A stretch of 64,000 nucleotides of DNA from the NCBI GenBank assembly GCA_035253585.1, contig DATFBY010000138.1:1-64000 (forward strand), written 5' to 3'. This document shows positions 24,047 through 33,060 of this stretch, piece after piece. Made by a program: the position numbers and the translations under genes. Origin of the DNA: DATFBY01 sp035253585 (GTDB taxonomy: Bacteria > Gemmatimonadota > Gemmatimonadetes > Gemmatimonadales > Gemmatimonadaceae). Position 1 is the first letter of the stretch. Each line of letters begins with the position of its first letter. The notes under the pieces were generated by a model. That model made no database searches. It saw only the letters and a program-made list of their open reading frames with translations, and had not been told where the DNA came from.

Positions 24047-25411
24047 GTGTACGAAGGACTGATGGTCAGTGTTTCCGGCGTGCGCGGTCGCGTAGGGGAA
24101 GCGCTGACGCCGGAGATCGTAGCGCGCTTCGCGGCAGGTTTCGGCGCGTGGGCGGCGAGTCGAGCCGACACGCGCCGAATCGTGTTAGGACGCGACGCTC
24201 GCGTTTCGGGCCCGATGTTTCATCGCGTGGTCGTTGGTGCGTTGCAGTCTGTCGGCTGCGATGTCATCGACGTCGGTCTGGCGCCGACCCCAACGATTCA
24301 GATGGCCGTCGAGGAGCATCACGCAGCGGGCGGTCTGGCGATCACCGCCAGCCACAATCCGATCGAGTGGAACGCGCTGAAATTCATCGGCGCGAGCGGA
24401 CTTTTCCTCGACGGCGAAGAGGCTGCCAGCATGCGGGCAGTTGTGGAGGGGACGATTCCCAGAGCCAGTTGGGATCGTCTGGGCAGGGTCGAGGAGGACG
24501 TTGGTGCAGTGGCGCGCCACGTCGACCGGGTGCTGACCATTCCCTTCATCGATGTTGAGCGAATCCGACAAAAGCGCTTCACAGTTGCGCTCGATTGTGT
24601 GCGCGGAGCCGGCGGCGTGGTCATGCCCACGTTGCTGGAAAGGCTCGGCTGCCGGGTCGAAGCGATCAATCTTGAAACAGATGGCCGCTTTCCGCGTCCT
24701 CCTGAACCGGTGGCCGAGCATCTCGGTGATTTGGAACGCCTTGTGCGTGACACGGGCGCGAACGTCGGCCTCGCGGTCGACCCTGATGTCGACCGTCTGG
24801 CGGTCGTTTCGGATGCCGGAAAAGCGATCGGTGAGGATTGGACCTTAGCCTTCGCCGCGCGCGTTGCACTGAGGCATCGACCCGGACCTGTGGTTGCAAA
24901 CTTATCGACCAGTCGGATCGTGGATGACGTCGCCGCCGAGGCGGGCACAACGGTGATTCGTGCACCTGTCGGTGAAGTGAACGTTGCCGTGCGAATGCGG
25001 TCGGAGCGCGCGGCAATCGGCGGCGAAGGGAATGGCGGCGTGATCCTGTCCGAGGTCCATCTCGGGCGCGACGCACCGGTCGGCGCAGCGCTGCTTCTGC
25101 AGATGATGGCGGAGGATGGCGAGCCAGTGTCGTCGGTCGTACAGCGCTATCCGCGCTACAGCATCGTGAAGGACAAGCTCGACCGCCCGAACGTAAGTCT
25201 CGCGGCCGTGTACGATGTGCTGCGTGACGGAATGCGGGGGGCGGAGGTCGATATGCAGGACGGGCTGCGCCTGTCGTGGCCAGACCGATGGGTACACGTT
25301 CGTCCATCTGGAACCGAGCCGATCGTTCGAGTGATCGCCGAGGCTCCAACAGAAGCCGCCGCGCGAGAATTGATAGCACGATCGCGCGAGCCACTCGACG
25401 CGCTTCGTTGA
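24047..25411 (+). CDS. glmM: Phosphohexomutase, probable phosphoglucosamine mutase
   Basis: A 454-residue alpha-D-phosphohexomutase. It has the N-terminal VSGVRG loop (about 10-15), the catalytic serine in TASHNP (about 99-104), the metal loop DPDVDR (about 243-248), the sugar-binding GEGNGG (about 324-329, replacing GEMSGH), and the phosphate-binding RPSGTEPIVRV (about 423-433). Position next to glmS favours glucosamine-6-phosphate to glucosamine-1-phosphate, but phosphomannomutase remains possible. The GTG start has GGAGG 6 bases upstream. Unlike its neighbours it uses several TTA leucine codons outside GTTAGGC, a mild codon-use difference. Confidence 0.85.
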   Translation: MYEGLMVSVSGVRGRVGEALTPEIVARFAAGFGAWAASRADTRRIVLGRDARVSGPMFHRVVVGALQSVGCDVIDVGLAPTPTIQMAVEEHHAAGGLAITASHNPIEWNALKFIGASGLFLDGEEAASMRAVVEGTIPRASWDRLGRVEEDVGAVARHVDRVLTIPFIDVERIRQKRFTVALDCVRGAGGVVMPTLLERLGCRVEAINLETDGRFPRPPEPVAEHLGDLERLVRDTGANVGLAVDPDVDRLAVVSDAGKAIGEDWTLAFAARVALRHRPGPVVANLSTSRIVDDVAAEAGTTVIRAPVGEVNVAVRMRSERAAIGGEGNGGVILSEVHLGRDAPVGAALLLQMMAEDGEPVSSVVQRYPRYSIVKDKLDRPNVSLAAVYDVLRDGMRGAEVDMQDGLRLSWPDRWVHVRPSGTEPIVRVIAEAPTEAAARELIARSREPLDALR

Positions 25412-25441
25412 TCACCTTTCATCGTCAAACTCAACGCCTCC

Positions 25442-27268
25442 ATGTGCGGAATTGTCGGTTACGTCGGTCCTCGTGAGTCCACACCGCTGCTGATCGAGGG
25501 GCTCAAGCGCCTCGAGTATCGCGGCTACGACTCGGCTGGGGTCGCCATTCTGAACGGTCGCGGCGTGGAGACGCGCAAGGCAGCGGGCAAGATCGCCGAG
25601 CTGGAGACGTTGGTCGCCGCCGATCCCATCCACGGTACCACTGGCATCGCGCACACCCGCTGGGCGACGCACGGCGCGCCCAATTTCGTCAACGCGCATC
25701 CGCACGTGGACTGCAAGGGCGACATCGCCGTGGTGCACAACGGCATCATCGAGAACGCGGCTGCCCTTCGTCAGGCACTCGAGGATCACGGTCACACGTT
25801 CGTCTCCGAGACCGATACCGAAGTCATCGCCCATCTCATCGAAGAGTATTTCCGCGGGAATCTCGAGGAGGCGGTGATCTCCGCGCTCCGCATGATCGAG
25901 GGCACCTACGGCATCGCCGTCGTCTCGAATAACGACCGCGAGAAGATCGTAGCGGCGCGCAAGGGCAGCCCGCTGCTGGTCGGCCTCGGCGACGGCGAAT
26001 ACTTCATCGCCAGCGACGTGTCGGCGATTTTGGCTCACACCCGTCAGGTGATCTACCTGGATGATGGCGACCTGGCGGTGTTGGAGCGCGGCGGCTACCG
26101 CATCATCGACCTCAACGCGACGCAGATCACGCGCGACGTGAGCAGCATCGACTGGGACCTCGACATGATCGAGCGCGGCGGATTTCCGCATTTCATGTTG
26201 AAGGAGATCTTCGAGCAGCCGACCACGATCGAGAACACGATGCGTGGACGCCTCCTGCTCGACGAAGGGACCGCCAAGCTGGGTGGTCTCAATCTCACCA
26301 ACGAGCAGCTGCTCGAGTTCGACAACATCGTCATCACCGCCTGCGGCACCAGCTGGCACTCGGCGCTGATCGGCGAGCACATGATCGAAGAGCTGGCCCG
26401 GATTCCGGTCGAGGTGGAGTACGCGTCGGAGTTCCGCTATCGGAATCCGATCATCACCGACCGGACGCTGTGCATCGTGATCTCGCAGTCAGGCGAGACG
26501 GCAGACACGTTGGCCGCGATGCGCGAAGCGCAGCGGCGCGGCGCGCGGGCGCTGGGGATCGTGAACGTCGTTGGCTCGACGATCGCTCGCGAATCGGATG
26601 GCGGTATCTACATCCACGCCGGTCCGGAGATCGGTGTCGCTTCCACCAAGGCCTTCACCAGTCAGGTGATCGCGCTGGCGCTCTTCACGCTCAAGCTGGC
26701 GCGCCTTCGCAATCTCTCGGCGATCGAGGGGCGGCGCATCGTCGAGGCGATGCATGCGCTGCCCGCGCAGATCAAACAGATCCTCGACGACGCCGGCGAG
26801 ATCGAAACGATCGCCGACGAGTTCAAGGACGCCGGCAATTTCCTCTACCTGGGCCGCGGCTACAACTTCCCGGCGGCGCTCGAGGGCGCGCTGAAGCTCA
26901 AGGAGATCAGCTACATCCACGCGGAAGGCTATCCGGCCGCGGAGATGAAGCACGGGCCGATCGCGCTGATCGACGAGCACATGCCGGTGACGTTCATCGC
27001 GCCGCACGATTCCGTGTTCGACAAGGTCGTGTCGAACATTCAGGAAGTGAAAGCGCGCGGCGGCTGCGTGATCGCGCTCACCAGCCGCGAAGAGCCGGCA
27101 CTTGCGAAGCTGCTGGACCACGAGATCAGGATCCCCGAGACGATCGACATGTTCACGCCGATCCTGGCCTCGGTCCCGCTTCAGCTCCTGGCGTATTACA
27201 TCGCCGTGAAGCGCGGCGCGAACGTCGATCAGCCGCGCAACCTGGCCAAGTCGGTCACGGTCGAGTAA
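25442..27268 (+). CDS. glmS: Glutamine-fructose-6-phosphate aminotransferase (isomerizing)
   Basis: A 608-residue enzyme making glucosamine-6-phosphate for peptidoglycan and LPS. The glutaminase domain starts MCGIVGYVG with Cys-2 as nucleophile and has RLEYRGYDSAG (about 23-33) and HTRWATHG (about 73-80). The two SIS domains carry IVISQSGETADT (about 343-354) and an EISYIHAEGYPAAEMKHGP segment (about 482-500). It ends in the conserved SVTVE. It lies 30 bp after the phosphohexomutase gene, forming an amino-sugar operon. No glmS ribozyme-like leader is visible in that gap. Confidence 0.97.
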   Translation: MCGIVGYVGPRESTPLLIEGLKRLEYRGYDSAGVAILNGRGVETRKAAGKIAELETLVAADPIHGTTGIAHTRWATHGAPNFVNAHPHVDCKGDIAVVHNGIIENAAALRQALEDHGHTFVSETDTEVIAHLIEEYFRGNLEEAVISALRMIEGTYGIAVVSNNDREKIVAARKGSPLLVGLGDGEYFIASDVSAILAHTRQVIYLDDGDLAVLERGGYRIIDLNATQITRDVSSIDWDLDMIERGGFPHFMLKEIFEQPTTIENTMRGRLLLDEGTAKLGGLNLTNEQLLEFDNIVITACGTSWHSALIGEHMIEELARIPVEVEYASEFRYRNPIITDRTLCIVISQSGETADTLAAMREAQRRGARALGIVNVVGSTIARESDGGIYIHAGPEIGVASTKAFTSQVIALALFTLKLARLRNLSAIEGRRIVEAMHALPAQIKQILDDAGEIETIADEFKDAGNFLYLGRGYNFPAALEGALKLKEISYIHAEGYPAAEMKHGPIALIDEHMPVTFIAPHDSVFDKVVSNIQEVKARGGCVIALTSREEPALAKLLDHEIRIPETIDMFTPILASVPLQLLAYYIAVKRGANVDQPRNLAKSVTVE

Positions 27269-27275
27269 GCCAGAC

Positions 27276-29012
27276 TCACTGCTCGTTGTCCGCGGGGCGA
27301 TCGAGCCCCGCGCCGAGCGGGTAGGCGGCAGCAATCGGGACGGGGCTCCGTCCGCCTAACGATTGGGTGCCCAGGAGTGCGCGAGCCGCCGCGCGCTGCG
27401 CGGCCGGGATTCCGCTCCACGCCAACAGTACTGTCCGCGCTGATGGCACGTTGGCCGCGACATACGGATCGCCGAACACCACGTGAATCGTCGGCGTTGC
27501 ACGCGCGATGCGCTCGAGCGACGCGGCCACCGGTGCGGGCAAGCCTGTCGTCTTTGCGCCAGCGACCGGATGCGCGTACGTCGACACGAGCACCAACGGA
27601 GCGCTGCCCTCTTGCCAGGCAGCAAGCAGCGAATCAGCGACCAGAGCAGCGCGGCGAGTCGGAAGTGTGCGCCTCACGAGGTCGACACCGGCGCCCCGTA
27701 GAGTAAAGTCGAGCGCATCGCTTGGGCCGCCCGGGACGGCGACCGCCGAGTACACGAGCGACAGAACTCGTTTGTCGCGGGGCAGTGGCAGCGGTGTCGA
27801 ATCGCGGAGCAGGGTGATGGATCGGGCGGCGATCGTATCGGCGAGCGCGGGATCGACGCGGGATGCGATCGCGGAACGGTTCGTGAGGCGGCCCTTCGCT
27901 CGAAGAATTCGGCGGACCGAAGCGTCGATGCGCGCGCTCGAAATGGCGCCGCGACGCACGCCCGCGATGATGGCGTCGATCGCCGCCTCCGCGTTAGGCG
28001 GCTGCAGGAGGATGTCGGCGCCGGCCCGCACCGCGCCGACGGCAACGGAGGCGGCAGTGCCGCTCTTCGTCACCGCGGCCATGTTCAGCGCGTCGGTGAT
28101 GATCAGACCGTCGTAGCGCAGATCGTCGCGGATGATGCCGGTCGTGATGCGTCGCGACAGCGTGGCGGGCACGTGATCGCCGGTGATCGCGGGGAGCGCG
28201 ATGTGCGCGGTCATCAGGCCGCCGATTCTATCTTTGGCCACAGCCCGGAACGGCACCAGCTCGATCGAGTCGAGTCGCGCGCGATTCGCGGCGACGGTTG
28301 GAAGCGCGACGTGCGAATCGCTGTCGGTCGCGCCATGTCCCGGAAAGTGCTTGCCGACCGCCAGCACGCCTCCGTCGCGCAGTCCGCGCGAGACCGCGAC
28401 GCCGAGTCGCGCCACCGCATCGGGATCCGCACCGAACGACCTGGTGTTGATGATCGGATTGCGCGGATCGGTGTTCACATCCAGCACCGGCGCGAAGACC
28501 ATGTTGATGCCGCTCGCGCGTGCCTCCACCGCCGTTGCGCGGCCATGTGCGTAGGCGAGCGCGCTGTCGCCCGCCGCACCGAGTGCCATGGCGACCGGAA
28601 GCAATGTTCCACCGAGGAGACGCATCCCGGCGCCCCACTCCAGGTCTGCGCCAATGAGCAGCGGCACCTTACTTCGCTGCTGGAGTCGCGCCAGACTCGA
28701 TGCCGTACGCGCGCGCGAGCCTTTACCGACGATGAAGCCGCCCACCCGGTGCACTGTCACGAGTCGTTCGGCGCGACGATGGGCCGCGGTGCCAGGCTCC
28801 AGGCCACCTTCGATCCACGGCATCACCATCTGCGCCGCTTTCTCGCGCAGCGTCATTCGCGCGAGAATCGAGTCGATGCGTTCGTCTTCCGGCGTGCGCG
28901 CCGCCGAGCCCGATTCCGGACGCAGGCTGGTCAGCGCACCGAGTGCGAAGCCGAGTAGGAGAGCGATCGACCGAACGCGCATCGATGAGTCGCGAAGAAA
29001 GTGGAGCCGCAT
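27276..29012 (-). CDS. Glycoside hydrolase family 3 (NagZ-like beta-N-acetylhexosaminidase)
   Basis: A 578-residue exported GH3 enzyme. A signal peptide is present (hydrophobic run about 15-30). The catalytic TIM barrel has the NagZ signature KHFPGHGATDSDSH (about 212-225), and the nucleophile Asp in IITDALNMAAV (about 296-306). A second C-terminal alpha/beta domain (about 380-570) makes it longer than cytoplasmic NagZ (about 340). This suggests a periplasmic or lipoprotein-type hexosaminidase acting on peptidoglycan fragments. ATG 29012 was taken; ATG 28982 gives a cleaner signal peptide and is equally plausible. It converges with glmS. Confidence 0.87.
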   Translation of the reverse strand: MRLHFLRDSSMRVRSIALLLGFALGALTSLRPESGSAARTPEDERIDSILARMTLREKAAQMVMPWIEGGLEPGTAAHRRAERLVTVHRVGGFIVGKGSRARTASSLARLQQRSKVPLLIGADLEWGAGMRLLGGTLLPVAMALGAAGDSALAYAHGRATAVEARASGINMVFAPVLDVNTDPRNPIINTRSFGADPDAVARLGVAVSRGLRDGGVLAVGKHFPGHGATDSDSHVALPTVAANRARLDSIELVPFRAVAKDRIGGLMTAHIALPAITGDHVPATLSRRITTGIIRDDLRYDGLIITDALNMAAVTKSGTAASVAVGAVRAGADILLQPPNAEAAIDAIIAGVRRGAISSARIDASVRRILRAKGRLTNRSAIASRVDPALADTIAARSITLLRDSTPLPLPRDKRVLSLVYSAVAVPGGPSDALDFTLRGAGVDLVRRTLPTRRAALVADSLLAAWQEGSAPLVLVSTYAHPVAGAKTTGLPAPVAASLERIARATPTIHVVFGDPYVAANVPSARTVLLAWSGIPAAQRAAARALLGTQSLGGRSPVPIAAAYPLGAGLDRPADNEQ

Positions 29013-29106
29013 GGCCAGCGGTAGTGCACGACCCGCGCCTCGTTTTCGTACCGTGTGACGACGATCACGGTTCCCGCGGCGTCAACGACAGCGCATAATT
29101 CCCGGC

Positions 29107-29553
29107 GTGCGTCTCCTGCTCCAGCGCGTCTCCCGCGCCGAGGTCCGAATTCGCGATGCGGACTCGCGAGTCAGCGGCCGCATCGGACGCGGATTCCTCC
29201 TGTTAGTCGGCTTCACCCACGGCGACAGCGAAGAGCAGCTTGCCTGGATGGCGGACAAGGTCGCCGGACTGCGACTCTTCCCGGATGCCGACGGGAAGAT
29301 GAATCTCGGGCTGCCTGACGTAGACGGACAGCTCCTCGTCGTCTCGCAGTTCACGCTGTATGGCGATACGCAGAAGGGGAGACGGCCCAGCTTCATCGAT
29401 GCAGCTCGGCCCGAAGTGGCTATTCCTCTGTACGAGCGATTCGTGGCGCTCCTCCGCGAGCGCGGATTCACAGTGGCGACTGGAGAGTTCGGGGCGATGA
29501 TGGACGTAGAGCTCGTCAACGATGGACCGGTGACGCTCTGGCTCGAGCGATGA
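29107..29553 (+). CDS. dtd: D-aminoacyl-tRNA deacylase
   Basis: A 148-residue DTD enzyme that hydrolyses D-amino acids wrongly loaded on tRNA. The start reads RLLLQRVSRAEV and the active-site segments are SQFTLYGDTQKGRRPSF (about 79-95) and NDGPVT (about 138-143), the Gly-cis-Pro motif in the expected form. The length is normal. The GTG start fits the family N-terminus. Its TGA overlaps the ATG of maf. Confidence 0.96.
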   Translation: MRLLLQRVSRAEVRIRDADSRVSGRIGRGFLLLVGFTHGDSEEQLAWMADKVAGLRLFPDADGKMNLGLPDVDGQLLVVSQFTLYGDTQKGRRPSFIDAARPEVAIPLYERFVALLRERGFTVATGEFGAMMDVELVNDGPVTLWLER

Positions 29554-30176
29554 GCCGACTTCGCGTCATACTCGCGTCGGGCTCGCCGCGTCGTCAGGAT
29601 CTGCTGCGCATGGTCGGCATCGCGCACGAAACGATCCCGGCCGACATTGACGAATCGTACCTGCCCGGCGAGCCGCCGATCGCACACGCCGAGCGGCTGG
29701 CGCGCGAAAAGGGACAGGTGGTTGCCGCGCGTCACCCCGACGCGCTCGTCCTTTCGGCCGACACGATCGTGGTGATCGATGGCGAAGTGTTGGGTAAGCC
29801 GACGTCAGCTCCAGACGCGATGCGGATGCTGCGCATGCTGAGTGGCCGAACGCACACCGTTTTCACCGCGGTGGCAGTGACCTGGAAGGGGAAAACCGAG
29901 TCGTCGGTCGAAGCGGTGACGGTCACCTTCCGCGACATGAGCGACGAGCGCATTACGGCGTACATTGCGACCGGCGAGCCCATGGACAAAGCCGGCGCGT
30001 ATGGCATTCAGGGGTACGGCGCAACGATCGTCGAGCGCATCGACGGCGATTACTTCGCGGTGATGGGGCTGGCGATCGGGCGTTTGATCGAGCTCGTTAG
30101 GCGGGCGGGGGCCGAGTACGAATTTGGCGAGCTCAAGCACCGGGACTCGGCACTCGGGACTCGGGAGTCGGCTTAG
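29550..30176 (+). CDS. maf: Maf/YceF-type nucleoside triphosphate pyrophosphatase
   Basis: A 208-residue Maf-family pyrophosphatase that removes non-canonical or pyrimidine nucleoside triphosphates. Family motifs are ILASGSPRRQDLL (about 7-19), EKGQVVA (about 53-59), LSADTIVVIDGEVLGKP (about 68-84) and DKAGAYGIQGYG (about 146-157). It overlaps dtd by 4 bp. The last dozen residues (HRDSALGTRESA) are encoded by the left arm of heptad inverted repeat C and have no counterpart in the family, so the natural C-terminus has been extended or replaced by repeat DNA. Confidence 0.94.
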   Translation: MSRLRVILASGSPRRQDLLRMVGIAHETIPADIDESYLPGEPPIAHAERLAREKGQVVAARHPDALVLSADTIVVIDGEVLGKPTSAPDAMRMLRMLSGRTHTVFTAVAVTWKGKTESSVEAVTVTFRDMSDERITAYIATGEPMDKAGAYGIQGYGATIVERIDGDYFAVMGLAIGRLIELVRRAGAEYEFGELKHRDSALGTRESA

Positions 30177-31251
30177 GCGGCGGGGATTCTCTCTCCCCAG
30201 CCGAGTCCCGAGTCCCGAGTCCCGAGTCCCGATATCGATGCTTCCAGATCTCGATCTTTTCGAGAACATCTCGCACCGTGATTCGCGGCATTCGGTTCGG
30301 CCGATTCTGCATCGAGATCGGATAGTGCTCGCCGGGATCGCCGTAGGCGTCGATCATGAGATCGTGGAACTTACGGTAGGGCCCCACTCGCTTCGGATTG
30401 CTGTAGCCGATGAGACTGATCACCGGGCGGTCGAGCGCGACCGCCATGTGCAGTGGGCCAGTGTCGAGTGAGATCACGAGCGGCGCGGCGTCGAGAAGCG
30501 CGACCAGTGGCCGCAACCCGCTGCCGAGCAGGGATGCAGGGCGATGTCGTGCTAGGCGCATGATGGCGCCTTCGGTGGCGAGCTCACGTGGCGACCGACC
30601 ACCGACCAGCACCGGCTGTAACGCGTAGTCCGACCAAAGAACGTCCGCGACCTCGGCCCATCGCTCTGGCAGCCAGTCCTTGTCAGGCTTGCTGCTTCCG
30701 ATCACCAGCGGCACGATGGGGCGCTCGAACGGCGCCGTCAGCTCCCGCTGCGCTGCGCGCTCATCAGGCCAGGGCCCCAGATTCCATCGAACCGGCTCCC
30801 GCGGAACGTCGAGCGCGTCCAGAAATTCGAGATATTGATCCTGCACGTGACGCAGCGGCGCCGGCCTGATCCGGTGCGTGGTGAACATCCAGTTCAGGTC
30901 GCGCGCACGTGCCAGATCGAATCCGAGCTTTCTCGGTGAGCGGGTGAAGCCGGTGATGATCCCGGCCTTGAAGTACACCTGAAGCGCGAGCACGAGATCG
31001 AATGGCCGGTCGCGCAGCGCACGCCGAACTTCTCGAAATCCTTCCACTCCGCGATCGCGCTCGAAGATCACGGTCTCGTCCACCGCCGGATGGCCGCGAA
31101 CGAGCGTCGCCGGTCCGGGCTCCAACACCCACGTGATTCGCGCGGTCGGCGACTGACGTTTGATCGCATTGATCACCGGGAGAACGTGCACGGCATCTCC
31201 GACGGCGGTCAGCATTACGATACCGATGTTCTTGCCGTCGACCTCGCTCAC
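30133..31251 (-). CDS. Glycosyltransferase family 9 (heptosyltransferase-like)
   Basis: A 372-residue ADP-heptose:LPS heptosyltransferase-like protein. The N-terminal Rossmann half begins IGIVMLTAVGDAVHVLPVI. The nucleotide-sugar half carries VIGSSKPDKDWLPERWAEV (about 185-203) and SLDTGPLHMAVALDRPVISL (about 266-285). It is a close tandem paralogue of the next gene. I set the start at GTG 31251, which overlaps the upstream TGA (GTGA). The C-terminal tail of about 33 residues (SGLGTRDSAGERES, then a Pro-rich end) is translated from both arms of heptad repeat C and is not part of the GT9 fold. Confidence 0.88.
   Translation of the reverse strand: MSEVDGKNIGIVMLTAVGDAVHVLPVINAIKRQSPTARITWVLEPGPATLVRGHPAVDETVIFERDRGVEGFREVRRALRDRPFDLVLALQVYFKAGIITGFTRSPRKLGFDLARARDLNWMFTTHRIRPAPLRHVQDQYLEFLDALDVPREPVRWNLGPWPDERAAQRELTAPFERPIVPLVIGSSKPDKDWLPERWAEVADVLWSDYALQPVLVGGRSPRELATEGAIMRLARHRPASLLGSGLRPLVALLDAAPLVISLDTGPLHMAVALDRPVISLIGYSNPKRVGPYRKFHDLMIDAYGDPGEHYPISMQNRPNRMPRITVRDVLEKIEIWKHRYRDSGLGTRDSAGERESPPPKPTPESRVPSPGA
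30141..30231. repeat. Heptad inverted repeat C (unit GGGACTC)
   Basis: Left arm 30141-30172 (units GGGACTC, GGCACTC, GGGACTC, GGGAGTC) and right arm about 30199-30231 (four exact GAGTCCC units), with a 26-bp spacer. There are two mismatches over about 32 bp. It lies between, and within the ends of, the convergent maf and glycosyltransferase genes. It could terminate transcription from both sides. Confidence 0.95.
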
Positions 31252-32276
31252 CGATACCGATCCGCCCAAAGTGCGACTTTCTCCAAGACATGATTGACCT
31301 GGATGCGCGGCATGCGGCCCGCGCGACGGCTCCAGTTGACGGTGGTCGTGTCCTCACCAGGATCGTGGTACGCATCGACGACCAGATCGCGAAACCGCCG
31401 ATACGGTCCCGTGCGACCAGGATCCGCGTTTCCCATCAGCGTTACCACCGGGCGGTCGAGCGCGACAGCGACATGCACGGCACCCGTGTCCACGGACAGC
31501 GCGAGCGCTGAAGCGTCGATCATGGATACCAGACGACGCAATCCGGCACCGAGCTCGACCAGCGGGCGATGCCGCGCGTGCCTGACGATTGCCGCCGCCG
31601 CCGCCTGCTCGCGCGGAGAGCCACCCCCCGCGATGACGCTGCGCAGACCATGGCGTTCGACGAGGTCGTCGACAACCTGGCCCCAGCGCTCCGGAATCCA
31701 ATCGCGCTCCTCGTTGCTGGCCGTGGGGACGATCACCGCGAAAGGCACACCGACGCGCGCGCGAAATTCTTCCTGCCATTCGCGCTCGCTAGGCCATGGC
31801 CCGAGCCTCCACTCGATCGGCTCATGCGGGATACCCAACGCGGTCAGGAACTCGAAGTATTGATCCTGAACGTGTTGTCGCTCGTGCGGCGGGATGCGGT
31901 GAGTGGTGAACAGCCAATTCAGGTCCCGCGCCCGCTGCACATCGAATCCCAACTTGACCGGCGCACGCGTCAAGCGCGTGATGATTCCCGCCTTGAAGTA
32001 CACCTGAAGCGCGAGCACCAGATCGAATGGGCGCTCGCGCAGCGCTCGCGCCGCGTCGCGGAACGCGCTCATCCCCCGCGCCGTATCCACCTCGAGGATC
32101 TCGTCGACCGCCGGATGACCCCGCACCAGTGTGGCGGGAATCGGCTTGAGGATCCACGTGATGTGAGTCGAAGGGTACGCACGCTTGAGCGCATTCACGA
32201 TTGGCAGCACGTGTACGGCGTCTCCAACCGCGCTCATCATGACGATCCCGATGCGACGCGGCGGCGACGAGAGCAT
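31248..32276 (-). CDS. Glycosyltransferase family 9 (heptosyltransferase-like), paralogue
   Basis: A 342-residue GT9 protein that looks like a tandem duplicate of the gene at 30133. Shared segments include GHPAVDE, ERPFDLVLALQVYFKAGIIT (about 96-115), and LFTTHRI. The acceptor/donor-binding half has ALSVDTGAVHVAVALDRPVV (about 260-279). It lacks the repeat-encoded tail of its neighbour and therefore shows the natural C-terminus (WADRYR). It starts 1 bp after the LPS kinase-like gene. Probable role: successive sugar additions to the LPS core on the cytoplasmic face. Confidence 0.9.
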   Translation of the reverse strand: MLSSPPRRIGIVMMSAVGDAVHVLPIVNALKRAYPSTHITWILKPIPATLVRGHPAVDEILEVDTARGMSAFRDAARALRERPFDLVLALQVYFKAGIITRLTRAPVKLGFDVQRARDLNWLFTTHRIPPHERQHVQDQYFEFLTALGIPHEPIEWRLGPWPSEREWQEEFRARVGVPFAVIVPTASNEERDWIPERWGQVVDDLVERHGLRSVIAGGGSPREQAAAAAIVRHARHRPLVELGAGLRRLVSMIDASALALSVDTGAVHVAVALDRPVVTLMGNADPGRTGPYRRFRDLVVDAYHDPGEDTTTVNWSRRAGRMPRIQVNHVLEKVALWADRYR

Positions 32277-32277
32277 C

Positions 32278-33060
32278 TCAGCCGTGCCCGCCCAGCTCGC
32301 TGACCTCGCGCTCCAGCGCGAGCAGATGCGCTTCTTCTATCGGCAGCCCGCGAAGGCGGCGCCACTTGCGCGCCGACCGCGAGAAGCGTCGAAAATTCGC
32401 TGCGGCCGCGCGCTCCGGCCCGACCCGATCGAACCAGACGCGATCGACGTCCAGCAGCATCGCTTCGAAGCGCTCGTTCGCGTCCTGCGTGATGAGCACG
32501 TTCTTGAGATTGAGATCGGGATGCCGGGCGCTGGCGTTTGCCATCTTCGACAGTAGGAGCGCTACGGCGCTCAACATCTTCGATGCCAGCTCGACGCCAT
32601 CATCGTCCGACAGACGCTCGGCCAGATCGCGCGACTTCGGGACGAGCCGCGTCGCGACATCCGCGCGCCGGAGCATCGGACCCGCCGGATACGTCGCGTA
32701 GGCCAATACCTCCGGAGTCGGCACGCCGAGTCTCGTGAGGCGTATGGCATTCTCGAGCTCGACCGGCGCACGCGTGTCGCCCGCGAACCGCTCGCCGGTG
32801 AATGGAGCCAGCAATCCGCCGTGTCGCGAGCGCCTAACGACCGCATCGGCGACGCCGCCTGGAAGTGGAACGGCGTAGGCGATGCCGCGGCCCGCGAGGG
32901 GGATACCATCGGCATGATGCGCGGCGTAATCGTAGAGCGAGCCTTCCTCGAGCGCCTCACGAATGGCGCGGGACAGCGGCTCGAGCGCCACCACGTCGAT
33001 CTCCCCCTCACGCCAGGAGAGGTAGCCCGGCGGTGGGCCGTCCACACGCTCCAGCGTCAC
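32278..33060 (-). CDS. Lipopolysaccharide kinase (Kdo/WaaP)-family protein
   Basis: A 260-residue protein-kinase-fold enzyme of the LPS kinase family. The catalytic loop is ARHPDLNLKNVLI (about 195-207, with HxDLNxxN) and the metal-binding Asp is in MLLDVDRVWF (about 217-226). The glycine-rich N-lobe reads GGLLAPFTGERFAGD (about 83-97). I set the start at GTG 33060, which overlaps the stop of the cyclase gene (GTGA); the frame continues upstream but there is a shadow of that gene. Linkage to two GT9 genes supports phosphorylation of LPS core sugars. Confidence 0.82.
   Translation of the reverse strand: MTLERVDGPPPGYLSWREGEIDVVALEPLSRAIREALEEGSLYDYAAHHADGIPLAGRGIAYAVPLPGGVADAVVRRSRHGGLLAPFTGERFAGDTRAPVELENAIRLTRLGVPTPEVLAYATYPAGPMLRRADVATRLVPKSRDLAERLSDDDGVELASKMLSAVALLLSKMANASARHPDLNLKNVLITQDANERFEAMLLDVDRVWFDRVGPERAAAANFRRFSRSARKWRRLRGLPIEEAHLLALEREVSELGGHG

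Noticed and set aside
25412..25441. glmS ribozyme or riboswitch
   Set aside because: Only 30 bases separate glmS from the upstream gene, too little for the ribozyme core.
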